Of a DNA stretch of 64,000 nucleotides, positions 25,652 through 33,704 are shown one piece after another. The notes beneath the pieces were generated by a model, which searched no databases, had not been told where the DNA came from, and was given only the letters and a program-made list of their open reading frames with translations. Origin of the DNA: SPCO01 sp964579825 (GTDB lineage Bacteria; Chloroflexota; Limnocylindria; Limnocylindrales; CSP1-4); assembly GCA_964579825.1 (NCBI GenBank), contig CAZOHT010000012.1, positions 1 through 64,000 of the forward strand, written 5' to 3'. The number at the start of each line of letters is the position of its first letter. Within the stretch, counting starts at the first letter, position 1. The translations under genes and the position numbers were made by a program.

Positions 25652-26154
25652 CGCTTGCCCCGGGTCGTGGCGCGCCGCTGCCCGGTCCGACGTCGCGGCG
25701 GCTTCGGCGGGATCACGGCGGACTCGGGCTGGTCGGCCAGGTCGCCCTCGTGCGGGAGCCGGGCGACCGGCGTCGGCAGCGACTCCCCCACGACCGGCTC
25801 GCCATCCGGGATGTGGCCGGCGCTGAGCTCGTCGATCAGCTGGAGGATCCGGGTCCCGCGCTCGGCCGTGTCGTCCACCTGGACGTGGAGCATCGGGATC
25901 CGCTTGATGCGCAGCCGGTCGCCGAGCTGGTGCCGGACGAACGGCATCGCGTGGGTCAGCGCGGCGATGGTCTCGGTCCGCTCCTTCGGTTGCCCGATGA
26001 CGCTCACCCAGACCTTGGCGTGCCGGAGCTCGCGGTCCGTCTCGACCTTCGTGATCGTGGCGAACCCGACTCGCGGATCGGCGATCTCGCGCGTGATGAT
26101 GCTGCCGATCTCCTGCCGCAGGAGCTCATCGACCCGATCCGTCCGCTGGCTCAT
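25648..26154 (-). CDS. rbfA: Ribosome-binding factor A
   Basis: The 168-aa protein opens RTDRVDELLRQEIGSIITREIADPRVGF, followed by HAKVWVSVIG and LRIKRIPMLHVQVDDTAERGTRI, the KH-type RbfA fold. It assists 16S rRNA 5' end maturation. After the core (about 115 aa) there is a Pro-rich tail ending in a strongly basic RRRTGQRRATTRGKR stretch, longer than usual and likely RNA-binding. It lies 20 bp after infB. Confidence 0.93.
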   Translation of the reverse strand: MSQRTDRVDELLRQEIGSIITREIADPRVGFATITKVETDRELRHAKVWVSVIGQPKERTETIAALTHAMPFVRHQLGDRLRIKRIPMLHVQVDDTAERGTRILQLIDELSAGHIPDGEPVVGESLPTPVARLPHEGDLADQPESAVIPPKPPRRRTGQRRATTRGKR

Positions 26155-26174
26155 GTGGCCGTCAAACCCGAGCC

Positions 26175-28079
26175 TCAGCCCGCGATCGCGCGCGACACCG
26201 TCTGGGACACGAAGCATTCGATGACGTCGCCCTCTTCGAGGTCGTGGTAGTTGGCCAGGCCGATGCCGCACTCGTAGTTCGTGGCGACCTCGCGGACGTC
26301 GTCGCGGAAGCGGCGCAGCGACTCGATCTTGTCGGTTGCGACCACCTTGCCGCCACGCCACACCCGGGCCCCACCGCGGACCATCCGGCCGTCGGTGACG
26401 AACGAGCCGGCGATGACCGTGCTCTTGCCGACCCGGAAGATCTGGCGGACCTCCGCCCGACCTTCGATGACTTCCACGACGACCGGCTCCAGGAGACCCT
26501 TGAGTGCGGCCCCGAGGTCGTCGGTCAGCTTGTAGATGATGTCGTACAGCCGGACGTCCACCCCCTCGGCCTCGGCGGAGCGACGAGCGGTGTCGGTGAT
26601 CTTCGTGTTGAAGCCGACGACGACCGCGTTGGACGCGGCGGCCAGCATGATGTCGTTGTCGGTGATGTCGCCGGCGCCCTCGAGGAGGACGTTGAGGCGG
26701 ACCTCGTCCTGGTCCAGCTGCTCCAGCGCGTGGGTGATGGCGCCCAACGACCCGGACACGTCGGCCTTGAGGATGATCCGCAGCTCCTTGGCCTGACCGG
26801 CCTGGATCTGGCGGTACAGGTCTTCGAGCGTGGCGCGGCCACTACCGTCGCCTGCCTTGGTCGCCGCGTCCAGCTTGCGCGCCTCGACGAGCGAGCGGGC
26901 TTCCTTCTCGTCCTTGGCTTCGCGCAGGATGTCGCCGGCGGCCGGGACTTCGGCGAGACCCAGGATGACGACGGCACTCGACGGCCCGGCCTTCTTGACC
27001 CGCTTGCCCTGGTCGTTCTCGAGCGCCCGGACGCGGCCGAACGTCTCACCGACGACGATGATGTCGCCGACGTTGAGCGTGCCGGTCTGGACGAGCGCGG
27101 TCGCGATCGGGCCACGGTTCTTGTCCAGCTGCGCTTCGACGATCGTGCCGATGGCGCTCCGCTTCGGGTTGGCCTTGAGTTCCTGGAGGTCGGCGACCAG
27201 CAGGATCATCTCGATCAATTCCTCGAGGCCCACGCGAGTCTTGGCCGAGACCGCGACGAGCGGCACGTCGCCGCCGTACTCCTCGACGACGATGCCGGCT
27301 TCGGTCAACTCCGTCTTGACCCGGTCCGGATTGGCATCGGGCTTGTCGATCTTGTTCATCGCGATGATGATCGGGACCTTGGCCGCCTTCGCATGGCTGA
27401 TGGCCTCGAGGGTCTGGGGCATGACGCCGTCGTCGGCCGCGACCACGACCACGGCAATGTCCGTGACCTTGGCCCCGCGCGCACGCATGGCGGTGAACGC
27501 CTCGTGGCCCGGCGTGTCGAGGAACACGACGCGCTTGCCGTCGTGGGTGACCTCGCTCGCCCCGATGTGCTGGGTGATGCCGCCGCGCTCGCCTGAGGCG
27601 ACCTCGGTCGTGCGGATCGCGTCGAGCAGGCTCGTCTTGCCGTGGTCGACGTGACCCATGACCGTCACGATCGGCGCGCGCGGCTCCAGGAGCGACGGGT
27701 CGTCCTCTTCGAACAGGACTTCCTTGGTCGCCTCGGCGACCGGTGCGTCACCCTCGCCCTCGACCCCGCCGGGGCCGGCGGCGATCGTCTCGGCGACCTC
27801 GAATCCGAGCTCGCCGGCGACCAGCGACGCCGTGTCGCGGTCGATGAGCTGGTTGATCGTCGCGAAGATGCCGCTCTTGATCAGCTCGCGGATGACATCC
27901 GCCGGGTTGACCGACAGCACTTCGGCGAGTTCCTTGACGGTGATGGTGCCGGGCAGCTCGATCGCGCCACGCTCTCGCGGGTCGGCGACCTGGACCTGTC
28001 CGGGCGCGAACGTCCCGTCGCGACGCGGCGGCTTGCGCGGGCCGCGACGGCCGCGGGTGCCGCTCCTACTCCTGGCCAC
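26175..28079 (-). CDS. infB: Translation initiation factor IF-2
   Basis: The 634-aa protein is a short IF-2. A short basic N-terminus leads to an IF2_N domain (about 45-100, ITVKELAEVLSVNPADVIREL). The G domain has GHVDHGKTSLLD, DTPGHEAF and NKIDKPD; then come domains II-IV to the C-terminal fMet-tRNA-binding barrel (GIGLANYHDLEEGDVIECF). The long N-terminal region of enterobacterial IF-2 is missing, as in many Chloroflexota. The GTG start has AAGGAGG 5 nt upstream. Its first 14 nt overlap the end of ylxR. Confidence 0.96.
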   Translation of the reverse strand: MARSRSGTRGRRGPRKPPRRDGTFAPGQVQVADPRERGAIELPGTITVKELAEVLSVNPADVIRELIKSGIFATINQLIDRDTASLVAGELGFEVAETIAAGPGGVEGEGDAPVAEATKEVLFEEDDPSLLEPRAPIVTVMGHVDHGKTSLLDAIRTTEVASGERGGITQHIGASEVTHDGKRVVFLDTPGHEAFTAMRARGAKVTDIAVVVVAADDGVMPQTLEAISHAKAAKVPIIIAMNKIDKPDANPDRVKTELTEAGIVVEEYGGDVPLVAVSAKTRVGLEELIEMILLVADLQELKANPKRSAIGTIVEAQLDKNRGPIATALVQTGTLNVGDIIVVGETFGRVRALENDQGKRVKKAGPSSAVVILGLAEVPAAGDILREAKDEKEARSLVEARKLDAATKAGDGSGRATLEDLYRQIQAGQAKELRIILKADVSGSLGAITHALEQLDQDEVRLNVLLEGAGDITDNDIMLAAASNAVVVGFNTKITDTARRSAEAEGVDVRLYDIIYKLTDDLGAALKGLLEPVVVEVIEGRAEVRQIFRVGKSTVIAGSFVTDGRMVRGGARVWRGGKVVATDKIESLRRFRDDVREVATNYECGIGLANYHDLEEGDVIECFVSQTVSRAIAG

Positions 28080-28380
28080 GGGCTCCTCCTTGGATGGTCA
28101 TGTCATGTGGGATGCCCGCCAGGAGCACGGCTCGCGCCTCGGCGGGAAGGGGTGTCTTCAGGGCTCGACCGAGGGCTCCCTTGTCGAGGGCCCGGGTCAG
28201 GCAATCGCCGGTCCGGCAGACGTAGGCGCCGCGACCGGCGAGCCGACCCGTTTCGTCCGCGACGACCGCACCGTCCGGCGTCCGGACGATGCGCTGCAGG
28301 TCGCGCTTGGGACGAGCCGTCCGGCACGCGACACACGATCGAGTCGGGACGCTCCGAGGCGCGGGCGCCGCGGCTACGAC
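28066..28380 (-). CDS. ylxR: YlxR family (DUF448) RNA-binding protein, start unresolved
   Basis: Reading the minus strand in the frame that ends at the TAG 28068-28066 gives RSCVACRTARPKRDLQRIV, then DGAVVADETGRLAGRGAYV and CRTGDCLTRALDKGALGRAL. These are the YlxR signatures, including the CxxC and GRGAY motifs. No ATG, GTG or TTG precedes the cysteines in this frame; the nearest upstream stop is a TGA inside the nusA end. The sequence abuts the 28411 gap, so a base error or an unusual start near the GTC at 28380 is possible. ylxR sits between nusA and infB as expected. Confidence 0.75.
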   Translation of the reverse strand, partial: VVAAAPAPRSVPTRSCVACRTARPKRDLQRIVRTPDGAVVADETGRLAGRGAYVCRTGDCLTRALDKGALGRALKTPLPAEARAVLLAGIPHDMTIQGGARGQE

Positions 28381-28410
28381 GCCACCTCCTCGGAGGGTTC
28401 AGCGGCCTTG

Positions 28411-28510
28411 NNNNNNNNNNNNNNNNNNNNNNNNNNNNNNNNNNNNNNNNNNNNNNNNNNNNNNNNNNNNNNNNNNNNNNNNNNNNNNNNNNNNNNNNNN
28501 NNNNNNNNNN
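28411..28510. other. Assembly gap (100 N) flanked by a 55-bp duplication
   Basis: The 55 bp before the gap (28356-28410) are identical to the 55 bp after it (28511-28565). Both begin GAGGCGCGGG. This is what unmerged contig ends with a k=55 overlap look like, so nothing is probably missing and nusA and ylxR are really adjacent. Confidence 0.85.
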
Positions 28511-28528
28511 GAGGCGCGGGCGCCGCGG

Positions 28529-29917
28529 CTACGACGCCACCTCCTCGGAGGGTTCAGCGGCCTTGGCGGCGGCCTTCTTGGTGACGCGCTTCGGCTTGAC
28601 CGCGGCGTCCACGTCAGTCGCGGCGGCGCCTTCGGCAGCCGCGGCTGGGGCCGCTTCGGTCGCGGCCTTCCTGGTGACGCGCTTCGGCTTGGCCGGGGCG
28701 GCGTCCACGTCGGTCGCGGTGGCGGCGTCGGCCGGTGAGTCGCCGACCGCGGCCTCGGCGGCGGCCTTCTTGGTGACGCGCTTCGGCTTGGCCGGGGCGG
28801 CGTCCACGTCGGTCGCGGCGTCGACCGTTTCGGTGGCGACCGCGGCCTCCGTCTCGGCCTCGGCCGCGACGGCCTTCGCCTCGGCGACCGAGACGTCGCT
28901 GCGGATGTCGATGCGCCAGCCGGTCAGCCGGGCTGCGAGCCGGGCGTTCTGCCCCTCGCGTCCGATGGCCAGCGACAGCATCCGCTCCGGGACGGTCACG
29001 TTGGCGATCCGGGCCTCCTCGTCGATGTCGACGGAGATGACCTGGGCCGGGCTCAAGGCGTTGGCCACGAAGACGCTGGCGTCGTCGCTCCACGGGATGA
29101 CGTCGATCTTCTCGCCGGACAGTTCGGCCACGACGGCCTGGACCCGGGCGCCGCGCTGGCCCACGGTCGCGCCGACGGGATCGAGCCCGTCCTGACGCGA
29201 CGCGACGGCCACCTTGGACCGGCTGCCGGCCTCGCGGGCGATGGCCTTGATCTCGACCGTCCCGCTGTGGATCTCCGGGACTTCGAGCTCGAACAGGCGC
29301 TTCAGGAAGCCCTTGTGCGTCCGGCTGACGAAGATCTGGGGCCCTCGCGGCGTGCGCCGGACCTCCAGCACGTACGCCTTGACGTTCTGGCCGATGCGGT
29401 AGTGCTCGAGGGCCGACTGCTCGGTGGTCGCCAGGATGGCCTCCACGTTCTTGCCGACGTCGAGGATGATCGCGCGCGGTTCCACCCGGTTGACGGTCCC
29501 GTTCATGAGCTCACCCTCGCGGCTCGCGAACTGGTCGAAGACCTGGTCGCGCTCGACCTCGCGGATGCGCTGGAGGACGATCTGCTTGGCGGTCTGGGCA
29601 CCGATCCGGCCGAAGACGTCGCCATCGAGCTGCTCGGTCTCGACCATGTCGCCGGGCGTGGCGCCGGGATCGAACGCCTTGGCATCCTCGACCGTGATCT
29701 GGGTCAGCTCGTCCTCGATCTCCTCGACGACCAGCCGGGCGCGATAGACGCGGATCTTGCCGGTCTCGACATCGATGCGGACGTGGATGTCCTCGTCGCC
29801 GGCGACCCGTCGGTAGGCGGACTGGATGCCGTCCTCGACCGCTCCGATCAGGTGCTCGCGCGAGATCTGCTTCTCGGCGTTGAGCTGCAGGAGGGCACCG
29901 ACGAAGTCACGACTCAC
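28529..29917 (-). CDS. nusA: Transcription termination/antitermination protein NusA
   Basis: The 462-aa protein has the NusA N-terminal domain (LNAEKQISREHLIGAVEDGI) and an S1 domain (MNGTVNRVEPRAIILDVG). KH1 (KGFLKRLFELEVPEI, REAGSRSKVAVAS) and KH2 (ISVDIDEEARIANVTVPERML) follow. Conserved DPVGATVGQRGARVQAVV is present. After residue about 350 comes a disordered Ala/Lys tail with three copies of AKPKRVTKKA-like sequence. The GTG at 29917 with GGAGG 6 nt upstream is preferred; an ATG at 29929 is in frame. A terminator-like hairpin and leader ORF precede it. Confidence 0.94.
   Translation of the reverse strand: MSRDFVGALLQLNAEKQISREHLIGAVEDGIQSAYRRVAGDEDIHVRIDVETGKIRVYRARLVVEEIEDELTQITVEDAKAFDPGATPGDMVETEQLDGDVFGRIGAQTAKQIVLQRIREVERDQVFDQFASREGELMNGTVNRVEPRAIILDVGKNVEAILATTEQSALEHYRIGQNVKAYVLEVRRTPRGPQIFVSRTHKGFLKRLFELEVPEIHSGTVEIKAIAREAGSRSKVAVASRQDGLDPVGATVGQRGARVQAVVAELSGEKIDVIPWSDDASVFVANALSPAQVISVDIDEEARIANVTVPERMLSLAIGREGQNARLAARLTGWRIDIRSDVSVAEAKAVAAEAETEAAVATETVDAATDVDAAPAKPKRVTKKAAAEAAVGDSPADAATATDVDAAPAKPKRVTRKAATEAAPAAAAEGAAATDVDAAVKPKRVTKKAAAKAAEPSEEVAS
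28564..28812 (-). repeat. Three imperfect coding repeats in the nusA 3' end
   Basis: Copies beginning at about 28571, 28664 and 28763 (spacing 93 and 99 bp) encode KPKRVTKKA or KPKRVTRKA after TDVDAA. Spacings are multiples of three, so copy number can vary without frameshift. The repeats lie beside the gap and may have caused the assembly break. Confidence 0.75.
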
Positions 29918-29960
29918 GAGTGCCTCCATTCCGATCTGTGTACGGTCGAAGAACAGCCGC

Positions 29961-29989
29961 TCAAAAAGAAACGTGGGGGTCACCCACGT
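29961..29989 (-). terminator. Intrinsic terminator / attenuator in the nusA leader
   Basis: On the minus strand ACGTGGG-TGACC-CCCACGT forms a perfect 7-bp stem with a 5-nt loop, followed at once by TTCTTTTT. It lies between the nusA promoter and nusA. A further pair GCCGCTC (29994-30000) / GAGCGGC (29956-29962) flanks the whole element. It could attenuate the nusA operon or simply end transcripts from ispG/Kelch. Confidence 0.7.
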
Positions 29990-30003
29990 CGCGGAGCGGC
30001 CAT
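29980..30003 (-). CDS. Seven-codon leader ORF before nusA
   Basis: ATG at 30003 opens a frame encoding MAAPRRG, and its TGA (29982-29980) falls in the loop of the terminator hairpin. The ATG is about 7 nt from the predicted transcription start. A ribosome reaching the stop would cover the 5' arm of the terminator. Too short to be certain; no Shine-Dalgarno. Confidence 0.35.
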   Translation of the reverse strand: MAAPRRG

Positions 30004-30016
30004 TCGGTTGGGGCGG

Positions 30017-30045
30017 AGTATACACCCGGACGGGTGGACGCTCAA
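30017..30045 (-). promoter_or_regulatory. Promoter of the nusA-infB operon
   Basis: TTGAGC (-35, 30045-30040), a 17-bp spacer and TATACT (-10, 30022-30017) on the minus strand. It is the best promoter match in the window and lies 9 bp beyond the stop of the Kelch gene. Confidence 0.65.
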
Positions 30046-30053
30046 ACGCGACG

Positions 30054-31328
30054 CTAGGGCGCGACGTCCAGGCGCTCGGTCGTGACCAGGGGCGTTGCGC
30101 ACCAGGGCACGTCCCCGGCTGTGTTGAATTCGTTGGTGCCACCGAGGATCAGGACGGACCCATCCGCGAGTGCGATCGCCTGTCCGGCGTACCGCGGCTC
30201 CAGGAGGTCCGGTCCACGCAGCCACCGGTCGGCCGCCGGTTCGTACAGCTCGGTCGAGACCAGCGCACGCTCGCCGTTCGCATCGGCATCGGCCGAACCG
30301 CCGGCCACGAGCACGCGTCCGTCAGCCAGGACGACGACCTGGGGCTCATCGCGCCCGGTCGACATCGAGGCGACCGTGGCCCAGACCCCGCGGCCGGGCT
30401 CGAACCGATGGACGGCCGTCGTCAGGCCGCCGGTCCCGCCCGCCAGCTCCCCACCGTCGTTCCCGCCGAGCGCCAGCGCGCGGCCGTCCGGGAGTGCGAC
30501 GAGCGTGAAGCCGTAGCCGGCCAAGCCCTGGACGCCGTTCCAGGCGTCGACGCCAGGGTCGTAGACGTAGGCCACGGGCGTGTCCTCCGTGTCCCCCGAG
30601 AACGTCCCGGTGGCGAGGACCGTGCCATCGGTCAGCGCGACCATCTGGTCGAGGAAGGTGCGGGCCGGAAGCGAGGCGATCGCCGCCCAGGACCCGGACG
30701 CCGGATCGAGGCGTTCGCCGGTATACCGGCGGTCGCCGGAGCCCGTCTGGCTGACGACGATGACGCTCCCGTCCGGCAGCGTCACGGCGAGCGGTTGCGA
30801 TCGGCCCACCGCCATGAGCGGGCCGTCGGTCCAGTCGCCGGTGTCGGTCTGGAACTGCTTCGTACTGGAGAACGGCTGCTCGACGTCGTTGATCCCGCCC
30901 AGGACCATCGCCGACCCATCGGCCGTGACGACGGTGGCCGGCTCCTTGCGCGGCTTGTTCAGGCTCGGGACCTCGGCCCAACGGTCGGCGACCGGGTCGT
31001 ACCGCTCGGCCCGCTCGCTGCCCGGCTCGGCGGGGCCCGGCAGACAGGCCTGGTCGTCGCCGACCGCGAGGACCGTGCCGTCGCCCAGCACGACGGCGTC
31101 GAAGCCGGTCCGCGCGTGGAGCATCGGAGCGGACTCGCGCCACGCCCCGAACGTGACCGGCGACGCCGCGGCCGACACGTTCGGGCTCGGCTCGGTGGTG
31201 GCCGCTACCGATGGCGGCGGCGACGCCGGGGCGGTCGAGGTCGGCGCCGAGGACTCCGGCGCAGCACCGCAGGCCGTGAGCACCAGGGCGCTCGCGAGCG
31301 ACGCGATCGTGAGCCTTCGCGACGACAT
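30054..31328 (-). CDS. Kelch-repeat lipoprotein
   Basis: The 424-aa protein starts with a lipoprotein signal ending in VLTACG (lipobox, Cys about residue 20). An Ala/Ser/Pro spacer follows (about 22-60), then six or so Kelch-type blades with the repeated pattern V-L-x-DG-x-V-L-x-x-GG (VVLGDGTVLAVGD, VTADGSAMVLGG, VVLADGRVLVAGG, IALADGSVLILGG). A beta-propeller displayed on the cell surface is expected; ligand unknown. It sits 34 bp downstream of ispG and occupies the place before nusA where rimP is usually found. Confidence 0.85.
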   Translation of the reverse strand: MSSRRLTIASLASALVLTACGAAPESSAPTSTAPASPPPSVAATTEPSPNVSAAASPVTFGAWRESAPMLHARTGFDAVVLGDGTVLAVGDDQACLPGPAEPGSERAERYDPVADRWAEVPSLNKPRKEPATVVTADGSAMVLGGINDVEQPFSSTKQFQTDTGDWTDGPLMAVGRSQPLAVTLPDGSVIVVSQTGSGDRRYTGERLDPASGSWAAIASLPARTFLDQMVALTDGTVLATGTFSGDTEDTPVAYVYDPGVDAWNGVQGLAGYGFTLVALPDGRALALGGNDGGELAGGTGGLTTAVHRFEPGRGVWATVASMSTGRDEPQVVVLADGRVLVAGGSADADANGERALVSTELYEPAADRWLRGPDLLEPRYAGQAIALADGSVLILGGTNEFNTAGDVPWCATPLVTTERLDVAP

Positions 31329-31362
31329 CACGGGCGTATGACGCCTCAGCGGCGTCGATGTG

Positions 31363-32604
31363 TCAACCCGTGACGGGCGTCGGGTAGCGCGTCGCGACAT
31401 AGTCGTCGAGGATCCCGATGAACTCGTCCACCAGGCCGTCGCCGCGGAGGGTCCGATCGAGCTGTCCGTCGATGAAGACCGGCGCGACCGGTTCCTCGAA
31501 CGTCCCGGGCAGGCTGATCCCGATGTCCGCGTGCTTCGACTCGCCGGGCCCGTTCACGACGCAGCCCATGACCGCGACGCGCAGCTCCTCGGCACCCGGG
31601 TGCGTCTCGCGCCAGATCGGCATCTGCTCCTTGAGGTAGCCCTGGATCTGCTGGGCCATCTCCTGGAAGAACGTGGACGTCGTCCGGCCACAGCCGGGAC
31701 AGGCGCTGACCTGCGGCAGGAACGAGCGCAGGCCCATCGATTGGAGGACCTGTTGGGCGACTTCCACCTCGCGTTCGCGGGGGGCACCCGGCTCAGGGGT
31801 CAACGAGACCCGGATCGTGTCGCCGATGCCCTCGTTCAGCAGGATCGCCAGCCCGGCGGTCGAGGCGATGATCCCCTTGTCCCCCATCCCGGCCTCGGTC
31901 AGTCCGAGGTGGAGCGGGTAGTCGCACCGGGTCGCCAGCAGCCGGTAGACGTCCACCAGATCGCGGACCCCGGACACCTTGGCGCTGAGGATGATCCGGT
32001 CGTGGCGCAGGCCGGTCTGCTCGGCCAGCTCCGCCGAGCGAAGGGCCGACTCGAGCATCGCGTCGATCATCACGTCGCGGGCGTCACGTGGCTCCGCCAG
32101 GGCCGCGTTGATGTCCATGAGTTCGGTCAGGATCGCCTGGTCGAGCGAACCCCAGTTGACGCCGATGCGGACCGGCTTGTCGTTGTCGATGGCGACCTTG
32201 ACGATGGTCGCGAAGTGTTCGTCGTGGCGCTTGGCGCCGACGTTCCCGGGGTTGATCCGGTACTTGGCCAGCGCGGCCGCCATCTCGGGGTAGTCGACAA
32301 GGAGCTTGTGGCCGTTGTAGTGGAAGTCGCCGACGATCGGGACGTCCACGCCGAGGCCACGGACCTTGCGGACCATCTCGGGGACCGCCGCGGCCGCTTC
32401 ATCCGTGTTGACCGTGACGCGGACGAGCTGGGAGCCTGCGTGGGCGAGGCGAGCGACCTGGATCGCGGTCCCGTCCGCGTCCGCGGTGTCTGTGTTGGTC
32501 ATGGACTGGACCACGACCGGGTGGGCGCTTCCCACCAGCACGCCCCCGACATCCACGCTGACCGTCGCCCGACGACGCGGGCGAAGCTGGTCGGGCGAGG
32601 TCAC
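31363..32604 (-). CDS. ispG: 4-Hydroxy-3-methylbut-2-enyl-diphosphate synthase
   Basis: The 413-aa GcpE protein has VVVQSMTNTDTADADGT at the start of the TIM barrel, VPIVGDFHYN, and INPGNVG. The C-terminal Fe-S domain has SACPGCGRTT and VMGCVVNGPGE. It converts MEcPP to HMBPP in the non-mevalonate isoprenoid pathway. The GTG start overlaps the M50 protease stop (GTGA). Together with dxr upstream this is an MEP-pathway operon. Confidence 0.96.
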   Translation of the reverse strand: MTSPDQLRPRRRATVSVDVGGVLVGSAHPVVVQSMTNTDTADADGTAIQVARLAHAGSQLVRVTVNTDEAAAAVPEMVRKVRGLGVDVPIVGDFHYNGHKLLVDYPEMAAALAKYRINPGNVGAKRHDEHFATIVKVAIDNDKPVRIGVNWGSLDQAILTELMDINAALAEPRDARDVMIDAMLESALRSAELAEQTGLRHDRIILSAKVSGVRDLVDVYRLLATRCDYPLHLGLTEAGMGDKGIIASTAGLAILLNEGIGDTIRVSLTPEPGAPREREVEVAQQVLQSMGLRSFLPQVSACPGCGRTTSTFFQEMAQQIQGYLKEQMPIWRETHPGAEELRVAVMGCVVNGPGESKHADIGISLPGTFEEPVAPVFIDGQLDRTLRGDGLVDEFIGILDDYVATRYPTPVTG

Positions 32605-33704
32605 GTCCCGCTGCCACCAGTCAGGCTGCGGACGATGTCGTAGCCCGTCACCCAGATGAGGAACGCGAACAGGAACACGAACCCGACCATGTAGGTCATC
32701 TGCTCGGCACGGAGGCTCATCCGGTCACCGAAGAACCGCTTGAGCGTGATCATCAGCATCCGCCCGCCATCGAGGGGCGGGAACGGCAGGATGTTCACGA
32801 CAGCCAGGTTGGCCGACAGGACGCCGGCGACGTACAGCGTGAAGATCGGCCCGAGCTGCCAGAACACGTCGCCCAGCTGCGTCGCGATGCCGACCGGACC
32901 GGAGACCGGCGGCCCCTCGGTCGGCCGCGTGGCGATGGATTCGACGAGCGTCGCAAGGCCACCGACGATGAGCCCGAGGGCGTCGACGGTGCGCTGTGCA
33001 CCGATCTGGATGGCCTCGCCGAGTCCGTAGTCGATCGGCTCCGCCAGCACGATGGTGGTCGAGTCCTCGATGCCGAGCGCGCCGTGCGTCGCATCGATCT
33101 CGCTCGCCGGGCGGAGCGTCACCACGACGTCGCGCGTCGTGCCGTCCGCGGCCACGACGCCCAGGGTCACGGTCTCGCCCGCGAGCGCCCGGAGGCTGGC
33201 CGTGGGCGAGACCCGGTCGAACGCCGCGTGCGGGTCCCCGTTCACGGAGACGATCTGGTCCCCGACCACGAGTCCCGCGGTCGCGGCCGGTCCGCCGGCC
33301 TGGACCCCACCGACCTCGATGCCGACGGCCGGATCGGCGAACAGGGCGATCCCCGTGAAGATGGCGAATGCCAGCAGCACGTTCATCGCGACACCGGCGA
33401 CGAGGATGATGAGCCGCTTCGGGAGCGACTGGGCCGAGAAGGACCGCGGATCGTCAGCGTCGTTCCCGTCTTCCCCTTCGAGCTTCACGAAGCCACCGAT
33501 CGGCAGCCAGTTGAGGGTGTAGACGGTCTCGCCCTTGTTCCGGAGGACCTTGGCTCGCGGCGGGAACCCGACACCGAACTCCAGCACACGCACCTTGTAC
33601 AGGCGCGCCATGACGAAGTGCCCGAGCTCGTGGATGACCACGAGGGCACCAAGGATGAAGATGAACAGCAGGATCGTGATGATCGACTGCACGAAGCCGG
33701 TCAA
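32601..33704 (-). CDS. rseP: RseP-type M50 intramembrane metalloprotease
   Basis: The 367-aa membrane protein has the zinc site HELGH (residues 25-29) in its first helix, then GVGFPPRA and NWLPIGGFVKLEGED. A PDZ domain (about 135-205, AGLVVGDQIVSVNGD) and the LPFPPLDGGRML motif in a later helix follow. Site-2 proteases cleave membrane-bound anti-sigma factors or remnant signal peptides. The TTG start is supported by GGAGG 6 nt upstream and overlaps the dxr stop (TTGA). The dxr-rseP-ispG order is widespread. Confidence 0.95.
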   Translation of the reverse strand: MTGFVQSIITILLFIFILGALVVIHELGHFVMARLYKVRVLEFGVGFPPRAKVLRNKGETVYTLNWLPIGGFVKLEGEDGNDADDPRSFSAQSLPKRLIILVAGVAMNVLLAFAIFTGIALFADPAVGIEVGGVQAGGPAATAGLVVGDQIVSVNGDPHAAFDRVSPTASLRALAGETVTLGVVAADGTTRDVVVTLRPASEIDATHGALGIEDSTTIVLAEPIDYGLGEAIQIGAQRTVDALGLIVGGLATLVESIATRPTEGPPVSGPVGIATQLGDVFWQLGPIFTLYVAGVLSANLAVVNILPFPPLDGGRMLMITLKRFFGDRMSLRAEQMTYMVGFVFLFAFLIWVTGYDIVRSLTGGSGT

